From the NCBI RefSeq assembly GCF_000208865.1, contig NC_018396.1, positions 6,504,514-6,568,513 of the forward strand: DNA of 64,000 bases. The letters run 5' to 3'. The stretch comes from Neospora caninum Liverpool. Lineage: Eukaryota; Apicomplexa; Conoidasida; Eucoccidiorida; Sarcocystidae. A model generated the notes under the pieces. That model made no database searches and had not been told where the DNA came from. It saw only the letters and a list, made by a program, of their open reading frames with translations. Positions 35,301 through 46,139 of this stretch are shown here, one piece after another. Each line of letters begins with the position of its first letter. Within the stretch, counting starts at the first letter, position 1. The translations under genes and the position numbers were made by a program.

Positions 35301-38070
35301 TCCCCGAACAGAGACAGACAGGTTCAGAGGGGAGTGTCTGACGCAGGGGGGCTAGTGGCGACAACGAACGGGCTCAAAACGGAAACGAGGAGGCGCTTTC
35401 TTTCGCTTCCGGTCTCTGCGCAACTTGCAACGGGAAAAAAAGAGGGCCAAGCGAACCCGAAAAACGCCATGGAAGCAGTGAACATTCGTGGTTTCGAAAG
35501 ATGACTCTAAACCACCTAAACGACAAGCGGGGCCAGACGACGGGAAGCAAACGAACCTCTTCCTCTGTCTCGACGACAATCTCTTCCATCTGATAATGGT
35601 GAAGCTCCAACGCCAGATGCCGTACGCTGCCTGTGCGCAAAGAATCCGAGAAAGAAGGTGGAAAGACGAAAGAGCTAAACACGATTGTGGACACGTGCCT
35701 GGAGAGGCTCTTTGGTCCTGCGTTGCCTACACACGTCCATACACCACACGTCATATATATATATATATATATATGTAGATAGATAGATACATGAATTGGT
35801 ACATTCACTGGCAACCACTTGTTGCATGCTTCGATGTACTGATGCATAGATGCATACATCGATATACACAGAGATACGTATACGGAGCTACGTAGGTGCC
35901 TAGATATGCCTGCATGCTGACACCTGGGCACGCGCATGTGCATGTCTCGAGGGTGGAGGGCCACATCTCGACGACACGCAGGGTTCTGCATGCGCCAGAA
36001 CGCGAGTATTCCGGGTCTTGTTTGTTCACCTTTTTTCATGGCGATCGTCTCTCTCCGAATGCCTGTCTGCAGAGTGAACTGGAGTTGCCGTTCACACCAG
36101 AGTTGCGCGGAGAAGTCTGTGACAGAGGGGAGGTGTTTCGATTTCAGGGGATTCCAGGCCTCATCCTTTTCTGCGAGGTCTTCCCCTTCGTTCGCCTTTC
36201 GGTCCCGAGTTGCGTCGCTCCGCTGGGACGCAGCAGCGCCTCTTTCCGCCTCTCCACATGCGCTGCCTGGCGCACTACCCGACCCGCCGTCGCGTGCTGT
36301 CTCCCCGCCTGGCGCCCAAGGCGCCCGTGGACACGCTTCTCCACCTTTGGGCCCATCGAGCCACTCCGCAATGTCTTCGATGTCGGTCGTTGAAGGGCGA
36401 CAAGATCGTGGAGCGGATGCGGCCTGCGACGGGAGCGCGTCCGCTTCGCAGCGCCGCTGCTCTCCACTGTCTCGACAGCCTTCAACCTTCTCCGAGTCTG
36501 TCGTCGCTGGTCCTGCCGTCTCTCCAGCTTCTTTGCCTTCTTTCCACTCCCTGCTGGGTTCGTTCTCTCGACCGATTGCGTTTCCGACCGAAGCGTCTTC
36601 CTTTGCGCGGCCCGCGTCTTCCCTCTCCTTTTCTGCTCGAGCGTCTTTGCCGGAGTTTGCCTGCTTCAGCCGCTGCGCCTCCACACGGTGGCGGGGCCGT
36701 GCTGCGACGAGGAGCACTCGCCCTGTCTCCTGCGCTGTCGCGCGCCGCCGCAGAAATTCCTCCACGTCGAGGGCGGGCGGCGAGGCGTCAGACGCCGAGG
36801 CGGGCGTGCTGTAGGAAGGCGAAGGCGACAAAGAAGAAGCAGGAAGAGAGGAGGGTGGAGAGGAAGACTCGGCAGACGACCAAGGAAGAGAGGACGGAAG
36901 AGAGCTCGATGGACCGGCCGAGCGAGAGGAAGAAGGAACTGACACTGAAGAACAAACAGGCGAGGGAGTGGGGCAAGACCGGCTTCTGTGAGAAGACTCT
37001 GGGAGACAAGAGGCAGGCGGCTGAGAGGCGGGAAGGTCGACAGGTGCACGCCCAAGGAGAAGTGAGGTTGGGCCCCCGAGGGCGGGAACATCTGGAGAGC
37101 GGCAAGGAGGGCCCGAAGTCTCTTGCGAATGAGACACGTCGTGCGCCTGAGTTGGCCGCCGACCTTTCTCACTTTCGCCTCTCTCCTGCCTTGGTTGTGT
37201 TTCTCTCGCCGTTTCTCTTTCGCGCGTCTGGTCTCTCTCGCTCGCTTCTCTCTGAGGATTTGCCACAGAAGCCCTCCCTTTCAAAGGCTCTGCACCACCG
37301 CCGCGCTGCTCCACGTCTCCTCCGGTCTTCCATACTTCTCTGCCGAGACTGGGCGTCCGGCACGGGCCGGCAGTTATTTGGTCCAGGCCGGTTTTTCTAG
37401 CGAAAAGGTTCTCCTTGTCAGGTGCCGAATCGTTTCGGTCTCCATCGGTTCCTTTTCTGTCTCCGTCGGTTCCCTTCCTGCCTCCTGTGTCTCCCTTCGG
37501 GGGCGCCTCACCCAATAATCGAGGACGGACACCGGAGGGGCCCGCGGACCCACCGGAGGCAATCTTTTCACTGGTATCTTTGAAGAGACGAAAGGAATCG
37601 TGCGTCGGGTCGAACGCACTCTTCTCCGGAGAGAGATCGCCTGGCCCTGGAGACGACTCGCCAAGGCTTTCTCTGGAGGAAAGAACCTGAGTTGGCGGGA
37701 AAGCAAGAGAATCATCAGTGTCTTCTCGCTCTCCGCTGCTTCGCTCTTCCTCTCTGCCTTCTCTTTCTTCTGGGGATTTGCCTTCTGAGTCCTGAGAGAC
37801 AGGCAACCGGCTGCGGGCTCGACAGCCAGGTGCGGGTGTGGGCACATCCTGCTCACGCGGTCTCTTTTTGAGAGAAGCGAGAGCAGGCTGTGGCGACTGC
37901 ATTCTTGGGGTTTTAGAGACGGCGTCAGTTTCCGGAGACACGAAACCGAGCGGTCCCGTCCCCTTCCAGGGCTGTACATACACGCCGGCTGAACTCCGGA
38001 AAGCAAAGGGAAAGAGCGAGGGGATACAACGCGCGCTGTAGGCTCGGCCAGGACATGCAAAGTGGCGCAT
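32337..38070 (-). CDS. EXO5: Exonuclease V (EXO5/Dem1 family), expanded, with C-terminal PIP-like motif
   Basis: Single-strand DNA exonuclease of the PD-(D/E)XK, iron-sulfur EXO5 family, acting in DNA repair and organellar DNA maintenance. Three exons agree in phase: 38070-36030, 35630-35557 and 35009-32337, encoding 1595 residues. Motifs in order: VTDFSAQLWCERQLQF (first cluster Cys, about residue 659), AMKKG split into SVRHLALELHHY, RELWVFG..GVIDELRIG (catalytic Asp about 746), SDNKTR (usual DxKTR-type site, about 896), AQKQTSALQLQIYW, and KCRSCPFLADC (three further cluster Cys at about 1100, 1103 and 1109). All four presumed Fe-S ligands are present. The family core is about 350-450 residues; here there is a roughly 650-residue disordered N-terminus and a roughly 480-residue tail. 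The tail ends with QTHITRYF at 32429-32406, matching the PCNA-interaction consensus. The start is uncertain; a second Met (MQSPQPAL) lies 56 residues in. Confidence 0.9.
35753..35774. repeat. AT microsatellite in EXO5 intron 1
   Basis: About 11 AT dinucleotides followed by GTAGATAGATAGATAC. It lies inside the 399-nt intron between exons 1 and 2 of the exonuclease gene. Confidence 0.9.
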
Positions 38071-39403
38071 ATCTTTTTTCTCCTCTTGTACTCTCCCAGT
38101 TCTTTCTTGTCAGGAATCCTTTCCCGCGTCTCGCGTCACTGCTCCTGAGGGTAGCCACACGTGCACGGCTAACCAGTTTTTTCTGCCCCGCGTTGCTCGC
38201 GTTTCGACCGGCCTCCCGTAACTGCGGTGCGGACGTTCCTCCGAAGGAACAAGGAGAGTTTTCCTTCCTCGCCGCCGAGGGGGTGGAGCCGAGGAGCCCG
38301 AGGTGTCTGGACACAGCGGCGGGCCCCCGCCAACGGCGTTTCCGCCAGAGGATCCTTCGAGGCTTTCCCGTTTCCCTCTTCTTTGCCAGTTGCGCCACAG
38401 GGAAGGGTTTTGTCTGTTTTGTGGAAAACACTTGGCACACCGAAGCAAGTACCCGAACACATTCGCAGAGAGTCGAAGACCGCGACTTCTCCGCCTGGCC
38501 GGCGAGTGACGCAGAGGAGTGTGGACGGAAACAGAGGAAAAGGAGGAGTCGGGAAGAGGTGAGGGGGAAAGGCAGACGTCGAGGGAAGCCACAGCCGAAT
38601 TCAGAGTTCCTAGGTGGATCGTGTTCTACCCAGAATGCAACGAGAATTTTGCAAATGACAAGTCCGGCAATAAGGGGGGGTCGGCAAGACAAACGCATCC
38701 CGCACACAGCGGCGCTGTATAGGTACAGCGTGCACGGTTGATCGTGGAGAGACGCCGTGCGTTCGCCTTCCTGGACTTCCAGGAAGAAAACAGAGTCTTG
38801 AACGGAGTCTGCCTCCGCCAGAGACAAGGATAAAGGCGCGTTTTGCACGGCTCGCCTGCTGGCACAGCCTCGGACTACGAGGATTGCAGGGCTCGACCGG
38901 CCGCCTTCAAAAGAATGGCAACTCGCAAAAAGTCAGGCTCTCATGCTCGGGGCAACCCGAATTTCACTGGGTTCTCCATGCAGGCGTTCGACAAGAATCG
39001 AGAGAGCTCCTGTCGAAAAATCCACAGGAAAAGCAGGCACGCGCACACACTCCCTGGCGCTCCGCCGCGCCCGGATTTTCGGTGTACGTACACCTTGTCT
39101 TGTCCCAGATGCAGGCGCGCACTCGCCCAGCGTTGCCAGTTCTTTCCGTTGTTGTCAGGCTCAAAGCTGCATCGAGAAACAGCGACCGCAAGCTTGCTTT
39201 CCCCCTTTCCTCTGCAGCGGCTTGCCCGCTTTTCCGTCTCCTTTTTCACCCGCGAGCCGTGCTGACCACAAAGCTGCCTAGGCAGCCCGGAGTCGAGCAC
39301 GCTCATTTGCCCAGCCGCCGTTTTTGCGTGGCACGCCCCTGCATGCTTGCCTCGCGCACATGCGCGCTGTTCCCGTCTCCCCATCCGCGTGCTGGCATGA
39401 AGA
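38071..39403. other. Divergent promoter region between EXO5 and PRMT5
   Basis: GC-rich spacer between head-to-head genes. Several long open frames exist on both strands (for example 38055-38741 + and 38848-37925 -), but they overlap each other and carry no motif. They are best explained by base composition. Presumed promoters and 5' UTRs of both genes. Confidence 0.45.
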
Positions 39404-39482
39404 ATGGCGGAACTCGTCGGCAAGTTCAAGCGGCCGCGAATGCAAGAAGCATTTGTTGAGGCTCTGTCCCGGACGTTTCCCC
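39404..39482 (+). other. Candidate upstream coding exon or uORF for PRMT5
   Basis: ATG at 39404 opens MAELVGKFKRPRMQEAFVEA and continues to a GTAGGT donor at 39483 (exon phase 1). The acceptor TTGCCTCAG at 40251-40259 directly precedes CCACCATG of the PRMT5 start, and joining 39482 to 40260 keeps the PRMT5 frame (adding Pro-Thr before the known Met). The intervening 777 nt is pyrimidine-rich, as expected before an acceptor. Alternatively this is a uORF in an unspliced leader. Confidence 0.35.
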
Positions 39483-40264
39483 GTAGGTGTATATTTTCCT
39501 CTCTTCTTTTCCTCTTGTCTTCTCCGCCCTTTCCGTCCTCCTTCCAGCGGACCTCCCCACAAAGAGCCCTCTTGCGCTTTTCAGTCTCGACTTTGCTGCA
39601 CTGGAATTTTTCCTCTCTGCCTCCTGCGTCGCCGTAGTGAGGTTCGTCCTCTGGAGCCACTCTGGGTATCAAGAAAGAGAGATTCAGAGCGGTCTGTTTC
39701 TCGCCAACGAAGGACGCCTGCTTTACCGCCGCAATCCTGAGAGACAAGAGAAACACCGCGACTCAGCGTGGGTTTGGCAAACGCGGTTTGCTCCTTGCTT
39801 GAGGCCAAACGTTTCGTCGTTCTGTCGAGGATCGTTTTTGCTACCGCGAGCTCAGTTCTTTCCACGGGGACGCATTCATCACAGGCTTCGTGGATCTCTT
39901 TTGTCTCCCCTGCTCCGATCCCGCGTCCGTGTCTCTGCTCTCGTCTCTCTCTCGTGCCTGTGTCCGTCCACTCCGTTCTCGTCCTTTTTTCGGTTTGTCC
40001 TCCTTTCTCGTTTCCTCTTCTCCCTCTCTCCTCTCGATAGGTTGTATCTCCTCCTTTTCCTGCTCTGGTCTGTCGCCGCTTGCTCTCCAGCACGGCCCGG
40101 CGCCTTGTTCCAGTTCCCTGTTTTTCGTCTCAGGTAACCGAGAAGAATCGGCGTTTTTCCTCGTTTCTCCCTAACGCTCCTTCTCCTCCTTCTCCTCCTT
40201 CTCCTTGCTCTTTTTTCTCGTCCGTCCTTCGTTCGTGCTTCTCTCCCGTTTTGCCTCAGCCACC

Positions 40265-43225
40265 ATGCCGCTGCATCCCCCCTCCAACTCGTGCCTGACA
40301 GGCCCAGTCTACTTCGGGGTCGGCCTTCCCCACGCGGCTGTACGTACACCGTCCGCGCTGCACACTCATCTGCAGACGGTGCGGAGCAACTTGCAGTGCG
40401 ACTTTGTGGTCATTCCGACGGCAGCCTTCTCTCCCGACTTTCCCACGTCCCCCGCTCCTGCGCCTTCTTCCCCTTCTTCCTCGCCGTCGTCTGCTTCGCA
40501 GGTTCCTGCCGTCCGCGCGTCGATTCCCCTGGACCACTTGCCAGTGTACGCTGCTCATCCAGAGAAGAAGGCAGAGATCCTCTCTGCTTCCCTCGACTCC
40601 TTTTCGTCCTGTTCCTTCCGCGGCGTCGACGGCGGTCTCGTGGACTTGCCTGTCTCCATCCCCTTCACGCCGAGCACCGGCTCCGACTTGGCCCTCGACT
40701 CGCAGACCTGGGCCTCGTCCATCGTGTGCGAACTGTCTCCGTGGATCTCCCCCGACCGCTGTCTCCGACCTCCGAGCCCCTCCATTGCTTCCTCCTCTCC
40801 CTCGTCTTCGTCTCCTCCCGCCGCGTCTTCTCCAGACGCCTCTGACTCACCCGCAACCGAGTTGCTCGTGTCCTTTCCTGAATCGTCTTCTCTCCGCTCC
40901 CGGGTGTCTCCGCAGTTCTCCCACTGGTCGTTCCACGTGGCCGCGTGGCAGCGCGAAATGCAGTGGGCGACGCACGTCGGTGCGTACGCCGTGATTGCGC
41001 CTGTGCCGATCCCCGGCGAGGCTCCTGTCGAGTACGCGAGACAGCTCAGAGCGGCGCTCGGCCAGCTGCAGCCGCCGTCGGTCTGGGTGCGTCTCCCGCT
41101 CGTCTACCCGCGCGACGGAGTCGAGGCCTCGGAGGCGCAGCCCGCGTCTGTCTATGACGACCCGTGGCAGCAGTGGCGGTTGATTCGAGCCTTCATCGGC
41201 CACCACGCCGCTCTTGGTCTGTGTCTCGAGGTCACCGCCGACTTGCCGAGCGACGAGGAACTTGATCGCTGGTTCGCCGAGCCCATTCGCGCCGTCCTCG
41301 TCTCGCCTGCAATCTTCACGTGCGCAGCGACGCTCGGGGCAGACATCCACGACGAGGACGAAAACGGGGTCGGCAAGGCCGATGGCGGTGAACCCGCCGA
41401 GGCGTCGAAGCGGAGTCGGAAACCTGGGAAGCGTTCCGGATCAACTCCTGGGGGCGTCGGGCCGCGCGAAGGGTTGTCTGTGGCGCTTAGCCCCCGGCAC
41501 TTTGCCTTTCTCTCTCGGTGTGCAGAGCACCGCGTGAAGATCATTCTTCGCCACGAAGAGGACGCGTGCGCGGAAGCAGCGGACGTGGGAGCCCTCGACC
41601 TGGCCAGCGCCGACGCCTTTCCTTCCCTGCAAGCTTCCACGTCGCCGGGCGACACTGTGGTCTCGGCGTCTCCCCAGGCGAACTTCTCCGTGATGGATCT
41701 GCAGCCGTACCTTTCGTACATTGTCGCGCGCTTCCTCCAGCTCCCGACGCTCTCGCCGGCGGCGCTCTTTTCCGCGCCCTACCGCGACGTGCTGCAGTCG
41801 CCCATGCAGCCGCTCGCCGACAATCTGAGCACGATGAACTATGAAGTCTTTGAGAAAGACCCAGTGAAGTACGTCCGCTACCGCCAGGCCACGCTCCGGC
41901 GTCTCCGCGAAATCTGGGGCCCTGAGACGCGTGCGTGCGAAGAGACAGCGGAGACACCCGCGAAGGGGACGAGCCCGAGCGGGGCGCACGCGACGGCGGG
42001 GAAGGGCGAGCGGGCGTCTCGGCGCGCAAAGGCGAAGAAGACCTCGCGACGGGGTCGCGGCTCCGCGGAGACAGACAGCGACTTCGGCGACTCGTGGAGC
42101 GAGGACGACGACGCGACTCCCTCAGTCGCTCGGCCTGCCGCGTACGCCTGGTGTCTCGGCGGCGAGGATTGTCCTGCGCACCGACACCTTCCCGAGGTCT
42201 TCGCCGACGGCCGCCTCGGGCGCCTGGTGATCATGGTTGTGGGGGCGGGGCGCGGACCTCTGGTGCAGGCGGCGCTGGACGCGCTGCGCGAGGCGGAGAT
42301 TCCGCTCTGCCGCGTGCACATCTACGCCGTGGAGAAGAACAGCAACGCGATCATCACGCTCCGTTCGCGGCAGGCGACCGATCCGTGCGAGGGCTGGCGG
42401 GCCGTGCGCGTGATCGAATCCGACATGCGCGAAGTCGGGCTCGTGACCGAGAAGGCCGACATCCTGATTTCGGAACTCCTCGGCAGCTTCGGAGACAACG
42501 AGTTGTCCGTCGAGTGTCTCCACGGCGCGCAGCTAAAGCTGCTGAAGCGCGGAGGCGTCTCCATTCCGACCGCGTACGTCTCGAGCGTCGAGCCCGTCAG
42601 CTCGCCGCGGCTCTGGACTGCGATTGAGAGCTACGGAGACGCGAAACACTTTGAGTCGCCGTACGTCGTGGACCTCTTCGCGGTGTACAGAGCCGGCGTC
42701 GAAGGCCCACTCGAGTGCTTCCACTTCCGACACCCAGAGCCCCTCCTGCCGTTCGCCGGCGAGGAAGGGGACACGCGGACCTCCGGCGCGGGCGGCGCGG
42801 CTGAGACGGGAGACAGGGAGACACCTGGCGAGGCCGCGAAGGGCCCGAAGAAGGCCTTCGGGGAGCGCCCTGCGTCCCCGACGTCGCAGCAGCTGACCAC
42901 GTGGCGTCACAGGCGCACGCGCCTCGCGTGGCACATGAAGGCAGACGCGCTGATTCACGGCCTTGCAGGCTACTTCCACTGCTGTCTGTACAAAGACGTG
43001 TACATCTCCATCGATCCGCGGTCGTTCTCCGAGGGTATGTTCAGCTGGTTCCCGCTCTTCCTCCCGTTCCGCGTGCCGGTGTACGTCCAGCGCGGCGAAG
43101 AACTCGAAGTGTACCTCGCGCGCGAAGGCGACGGACACCGCGTCTGGTACGAATGGGCCTCCGTCAAGCCTCACAGCAGCGAAATCTACAACCACCTAGG
43201 GAAGCACTACTTCATCGGAAAGTAG
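40265..43225 (+). CDS. PRMT5: Protein arginine N-methyltransferase 5 (PRMT5/Skb1)
   Basis: Type II arginine methyltransferase making symmetric dimethylarginine on histones and RNA-binding proteins. Intronless from Met 40265, which sits in a GCCACCATG context; 986 residues against 637 in human. The N-terminal TIM-barrel region starts at GPVYFGVGLPHAA. The catalytic half contains NYEVFEKDPVKY (with the PRMT5-specific Phe that favours symmetric methylation), LVIMVVGAGRGPLV (SAM motif I, about residue 655), IYAVEKNSNA, SDMRE, and SELLGSFGDNELSVECL holding the double-E loop (about residue 735). The C-terminal barrel has LIHGLAGYFHCCLY, GMFSWFPLFLP and VWYEWASV, ending YFIGK. The excess length is low-complexity inserts: Ser/Pro stretches in the N-terminal barrel, a basic/acidic linker of about 75 residues before motif I, and one of about 60 residues after FHFRHPEP. 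Catalytic residues appear intact. A spliced upstream exon at 39404 is possible. Confidence 0.96.
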   Translation: MPLHPPSNSCLTGPVYFGVGLPHAAVRTPSALHTHLQTVRSNLQCDFVVIPTAAFSPDFPTSPAPAPSSPSSSPSSASQVPAVRASIPLDHLPVYAAHPEKKAEILSASLDSFSSCSFRGVDGGLVDLPVSIPFTPSTGSDLALDSQTWASSIVCELSPWISPDRCLRPPSPSIASSSPSSSSPPAASSPDASDSPATELLVSFPESSSLRSRVSPQFSHWSFHVAAWQREMQWATHVGAYAVIAPVPIPGEAPVEYARQLRAALGQLQPPSVWVRLPLVYPRDGVEASEAQPASVYDDPWQQWRLIRAFIGHHAALGLCLEVTADLPSDEELDRWFAEPIRAVLVSPAIFTCAATLGADIHDEDENGVGKADGGEPAEASKRSRKPGKRSGSTPGGVGPREGLSVALSPRHFAFLSRCAEHRVKIILRHEEDACAEAADVGALDLASADAFPSLQASTSPGDTVVSASPQANFSVMDLQPYLSYIVARFLQLPTLSPAALFSAPYRDVLQSPMQPLADNLSTMNYEVFEKDPVKYVRYRQATLRRLREIWGPETRACEETAETPAKGTSPSGAHATAGKGERASRRAKAKKTSRRGRGSAETDSDFGDSWSEDDDATPSVARPAAYAWCLGGEDCPAHRHLPEVFADGRLGRLVIMVVGAGRGPLVQAALDALREAEIPLCRVHIYAVEKNSNAIITLRSRQATDPCEGWRAVRVIESDMREVGLVTEKADILISELLGSFGDNELSVECLHGAQLKLLKRGGVSIPTAYVSSVEPVSSPRLWTAIESYGDAKHFESPYVVDLFAVYRAGVEGPLECFHFRHPEPLLPFAGEEGDTRTSGAGGAAETGDRETPGEAAKGPKKAFGERPASPTSQQLTTWRHRRTRLAWHMKADALIHGLAGYFHCCLYKDVYISIDPRSFSEGMFSWFPLFLPFRVPVYVQRGEELEVYLAREGDGHRVWYEWASVKPHSSEIYNHLGKHYFIGK

Positions 43226-43842
43226 ACCACGCGCGCGATGCACGCGCAGAGAGACCGAGCCGCAAGACGCCCCGAGACGCCCCGAGAAAAGCCCGACCCG
43301 GCCAAAGGGAACGGAGAGAGGGGCGAGAAAGGAAAGGAGGGAAGGGAAGCAGCGGCAGCGACGAAAGACAGGGAAGAAAACAGAGCGTGGATCTCGAAGC
43401 AGAGAGCCACAAAAAAGAAGCGGGAGACCCCGAACGACGGTGTCGACCGACCCAGAGAGAGTGTCGGGCTGGGCGTCGCACTTGGCACGGCAGAGCGGCG
43501 GCAACGCTTATTTTCCTTGTGCCTGTTGATGGGAAAGGAGACGCAAGGCTTGGCTGTTTTATGTCTCCCAGAGCGTGCAGCGTTGAGTCCACGTGTGCGG
43601 CGTCTGCTCTGCCGCGATCAAGTTTCCAGTGCGAAACCATTTTCTCTTTTTCCTGCTTCCGACTGCTGGACTCGAGCAGTCGGAAGAACAAACTGGCGAA
43701 TACGCCTGAGACCGGAGGCTCGCCTGCGCGCTTCCGCACCGAGATGCGCAGTGCCAAAAGGCGCTCGTTAGAGAACCGACTGCCTCCCACGTCTTGCAGT
43801 CCCCCACACGCACGCGGTCTCGAATGTAGAGGTAGGAAAAAA

Positions 43843-44040
43843 TACTTTGAAAGAAAAGGCCGTTAAAGATCTACTTTGAAAGAGCAGGCAGTTAAAGATC
43901 TACTTTGAAAGACAGGCAGTAGAAGATCTCCTTTGAAAGACAGGCAGTAGAAGATCTACTTTGAAAGACAGGCCGTTAAAGATCTACTGTGAAAGACAGG
44001 CCGTTAAAGATCTACTTTGAAAGAAAAGGCCGGTAAGGAA
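43843..44040. repeat. Minisatellite, 28-29 bp unit, seven copies
   Basis: Seven consecutive copies start at 43843, 43872, 43901, 43929, 43957, 43985 and 44013, with a partial eighth at 44042. The unit is TACTTTGAAAGACAGGCMGT followed by TAAAGATC or AGAAGATC. Copies 1, 2 and 7 differ from the 28-bp form at the AAGACAGG core (AAGAAAAGG or AAGAGCAGG). It lies just beyond the PRMT5 stop, between convergent genes. Confidence 0.95.
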
Positions 44041-45462
44041 CTACTTTAGAGGTCTACAAGCACACATTTTGGGCGGAGATACTCTCACGCCTGTCGCTTT
44101 CTTTCTACGCGGGGTAGTTGATTGCGACATCGGTAACGCGCAAACGGAGACGGTCGTCTTTCCTTTGTTTCCGGGATAGCTGACGCGCTGCGCTGTCGCT
44201 GAGGCATTGCAGGAAGTTTTGTCTTCACTCTCTTGCCTGTGGCGAGCCCAAAAGAAGCCCGTGAAGGGAACCTCTCGGAGACACAAGCCTCGCGAGAGGC
44301 ACTTAGCGCTCGAGTGCTTCTTAGGTTCAGTGCCTGGCGGGCGAAAACTCGGAAGTGAAGAGATATCTCACGGAAGGGCAATCTTTATAGAGTGTATATG
44401 AATCGAAAGCAAAAGGTTACCTGTCAGGTAGAACAGCAAGCGAGATGTCCTTTCACGTGGACAGGAGACCCACGGCCTCCTGTCGACTCGAAAAAGAAAC
44501 ACTGCCTCGTGCCGTGAAGGCCCGACGCACCCAGGAGACGGTCGCGTGGAGAGAACGCGGTACTGAGTTCAGCCCTGTATTATTTAATTCAGTTAAGCAA
44601 TGTTAGGTTTGATACCCTGGACCAACGGAAGGCATGAACAGACCGGCGAGGGAATGCCTTGCATGCAAGGTGCACACAAGCACACAAAGCGGAACAGAGA
44701 ACAGAGTCTTTCTCTCACGTGTTCTTTGTCTCCAACCCCACAAACGAAGCACATCCTCTACTGAGACAGACGAGAGGCACGGCGAGGCGGGCGGTGCCCG
44801 ATGAGAAAAAGAATCGGGGCGTTTCCACCGCTGCATTCCCCAGAGGTGATTGATCTCACCTCGTGTTGCTGACTCCACACACGCACAGACGGGCGAGAGA
44901 GAGCCTCTTGGCCACGAAACGTGCACGGTGACGAGACCGCAAAAAGAGAACTGTGAGAAAAAGCCGCGCGAGAGGGGGGGGAACGACACGGAGATGGAGT
45001 AAGTACAGACAGCAGCAAAAGATACACCAGCGACCCAGGGGTTTTCCCGTCTCTTGACACGCCGCGTCCCGATGAAGAAACGGACCAGTCGAGGGCGAAA
45101 CGCCAAACTATACAAGTGCCTCACGCCCAGTCTCGGAGCGAGGCGAACGCGGTCAAAGCCTGCCTTTCTGTTTCGCTGTACAAGCAAAGAAAGTGCGAAA
45201 AGAGGAGAGCGAAGCACGCACAGCTGGTCCTGCTGCTTGACCCTGCCCCGGCACGTTTCTCACAAAACCGAGACAGACCCCATGCTCTCTCCGTGAATGC
45301 ATACGCTCCGAAAATGTCACTCACGCATGCACAGATCCAGTGACTCGACGGGGCTTGCGGTCCGCGCAGATACCCAGGCCAGGCAGGAACAGATGCCTTG
45401 GGACCCGACCTCGAGCCACAGTGCGTCGACTCTTACACGAGACAGAGTGCCACATACACATA

Positions 45463-45500
45463 AACATATATACATATATACATACATATACATATATATG
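45463..45500. repeat. ATATAC-type microsatellite
   Basis: Interrupted run of ACATATATACATATAT-type units between PRMT5 and the AP2 gene; no coding role seen. Confidence 0.8.
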
Positions 45501-46139
45501 TAGGCTCCTGGTTGCATATGCATGCACACAGAACGGCGTACACCACATGCTTGTAGATGCTTAAACAGGTAATGTATTTCCGACAGGATGCGAAGGGACG
45601 TGCCTGGGCGTAGGTGCTTTGGAGAATCCTTGACTTTGGGTACATACAGAAGAAGGGGAAAGCGCATGCGAGAGAGAACGAGAAGAGCGCGCCGAGTCTT
45701 TAGCGAAGGGAGACTCCCCACATCCGCGCGTGCCGTCCCTGCGTCTCTGCTTGAGGGTGCGTTGGGGCTTCACGCCTCCGGAGGGGACACGCGTCGAGCG
45801 AAGAGACAAAGAGAGACACGTCCAGATATACCGTGGAGGCACACTCAGTTTCGATTTCCTTCTTTTATTCCAGGCGAAGGCCACGCGAGAAGTGCGCAGA
45901 GACACTCCGTCGCAACCTCGCCCTTTTGGCTCTTTTGAATCCGTCATGCAGTTGGGCCTCCAGTGTTTCGCCTTCCTTCTCTGCGCCCGGGATTGTGCCC
46001 GTTTCTCAGCCTCGCGACTATGCCCGTCCGTCCTTTCTTCTTCCACTGTCTTCGTCGCTCGGAGGCCGGGCGCCTCTGTTTCTCCGCCCCTCTCTTTTGC
46101 TCTCCAGAGCGAGCTCGCTGCCCCTACAGCTTTCCACCT

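Larger units (their letters stand above)
43226..46139. other. Convergent 3' region between PRMT5 and the AP2 gene
   Basis: 2.9 kb between two genes that face each other. It contains both 3' UTRs and the 28-29 bp minisatellite at 43843-44040. An (AC/AT)-type microsatellite of ATATAC units lies around 45463-45500. Open frames here overlap on both strands and lack motifs. Confidence 0.45.

Noticed and set aside
35374..36029. Continuation of the EXO5 exon 1 reading frame down to 35374
   Set aside because: The frame is open by chance. The family alignment (AMKKG followed by SVRHLALELHHY) requires the intron 36029-35631, which includes an AT microsatellite.
37925..38848. Long overlapping frames on both strands upstream of EXO5 (38848-37925 - and 38055-38741 +)
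   Set aside because: They overlap each other and the EXO5 5' end, have no domain, and are explained by few stop codons in GC-rich DNA.
40291..43199. Many long frames in other phases across PRMT5
   Set aside because: They are shadows of the 986-codon PRMT5 frame, which carries all family motifs.
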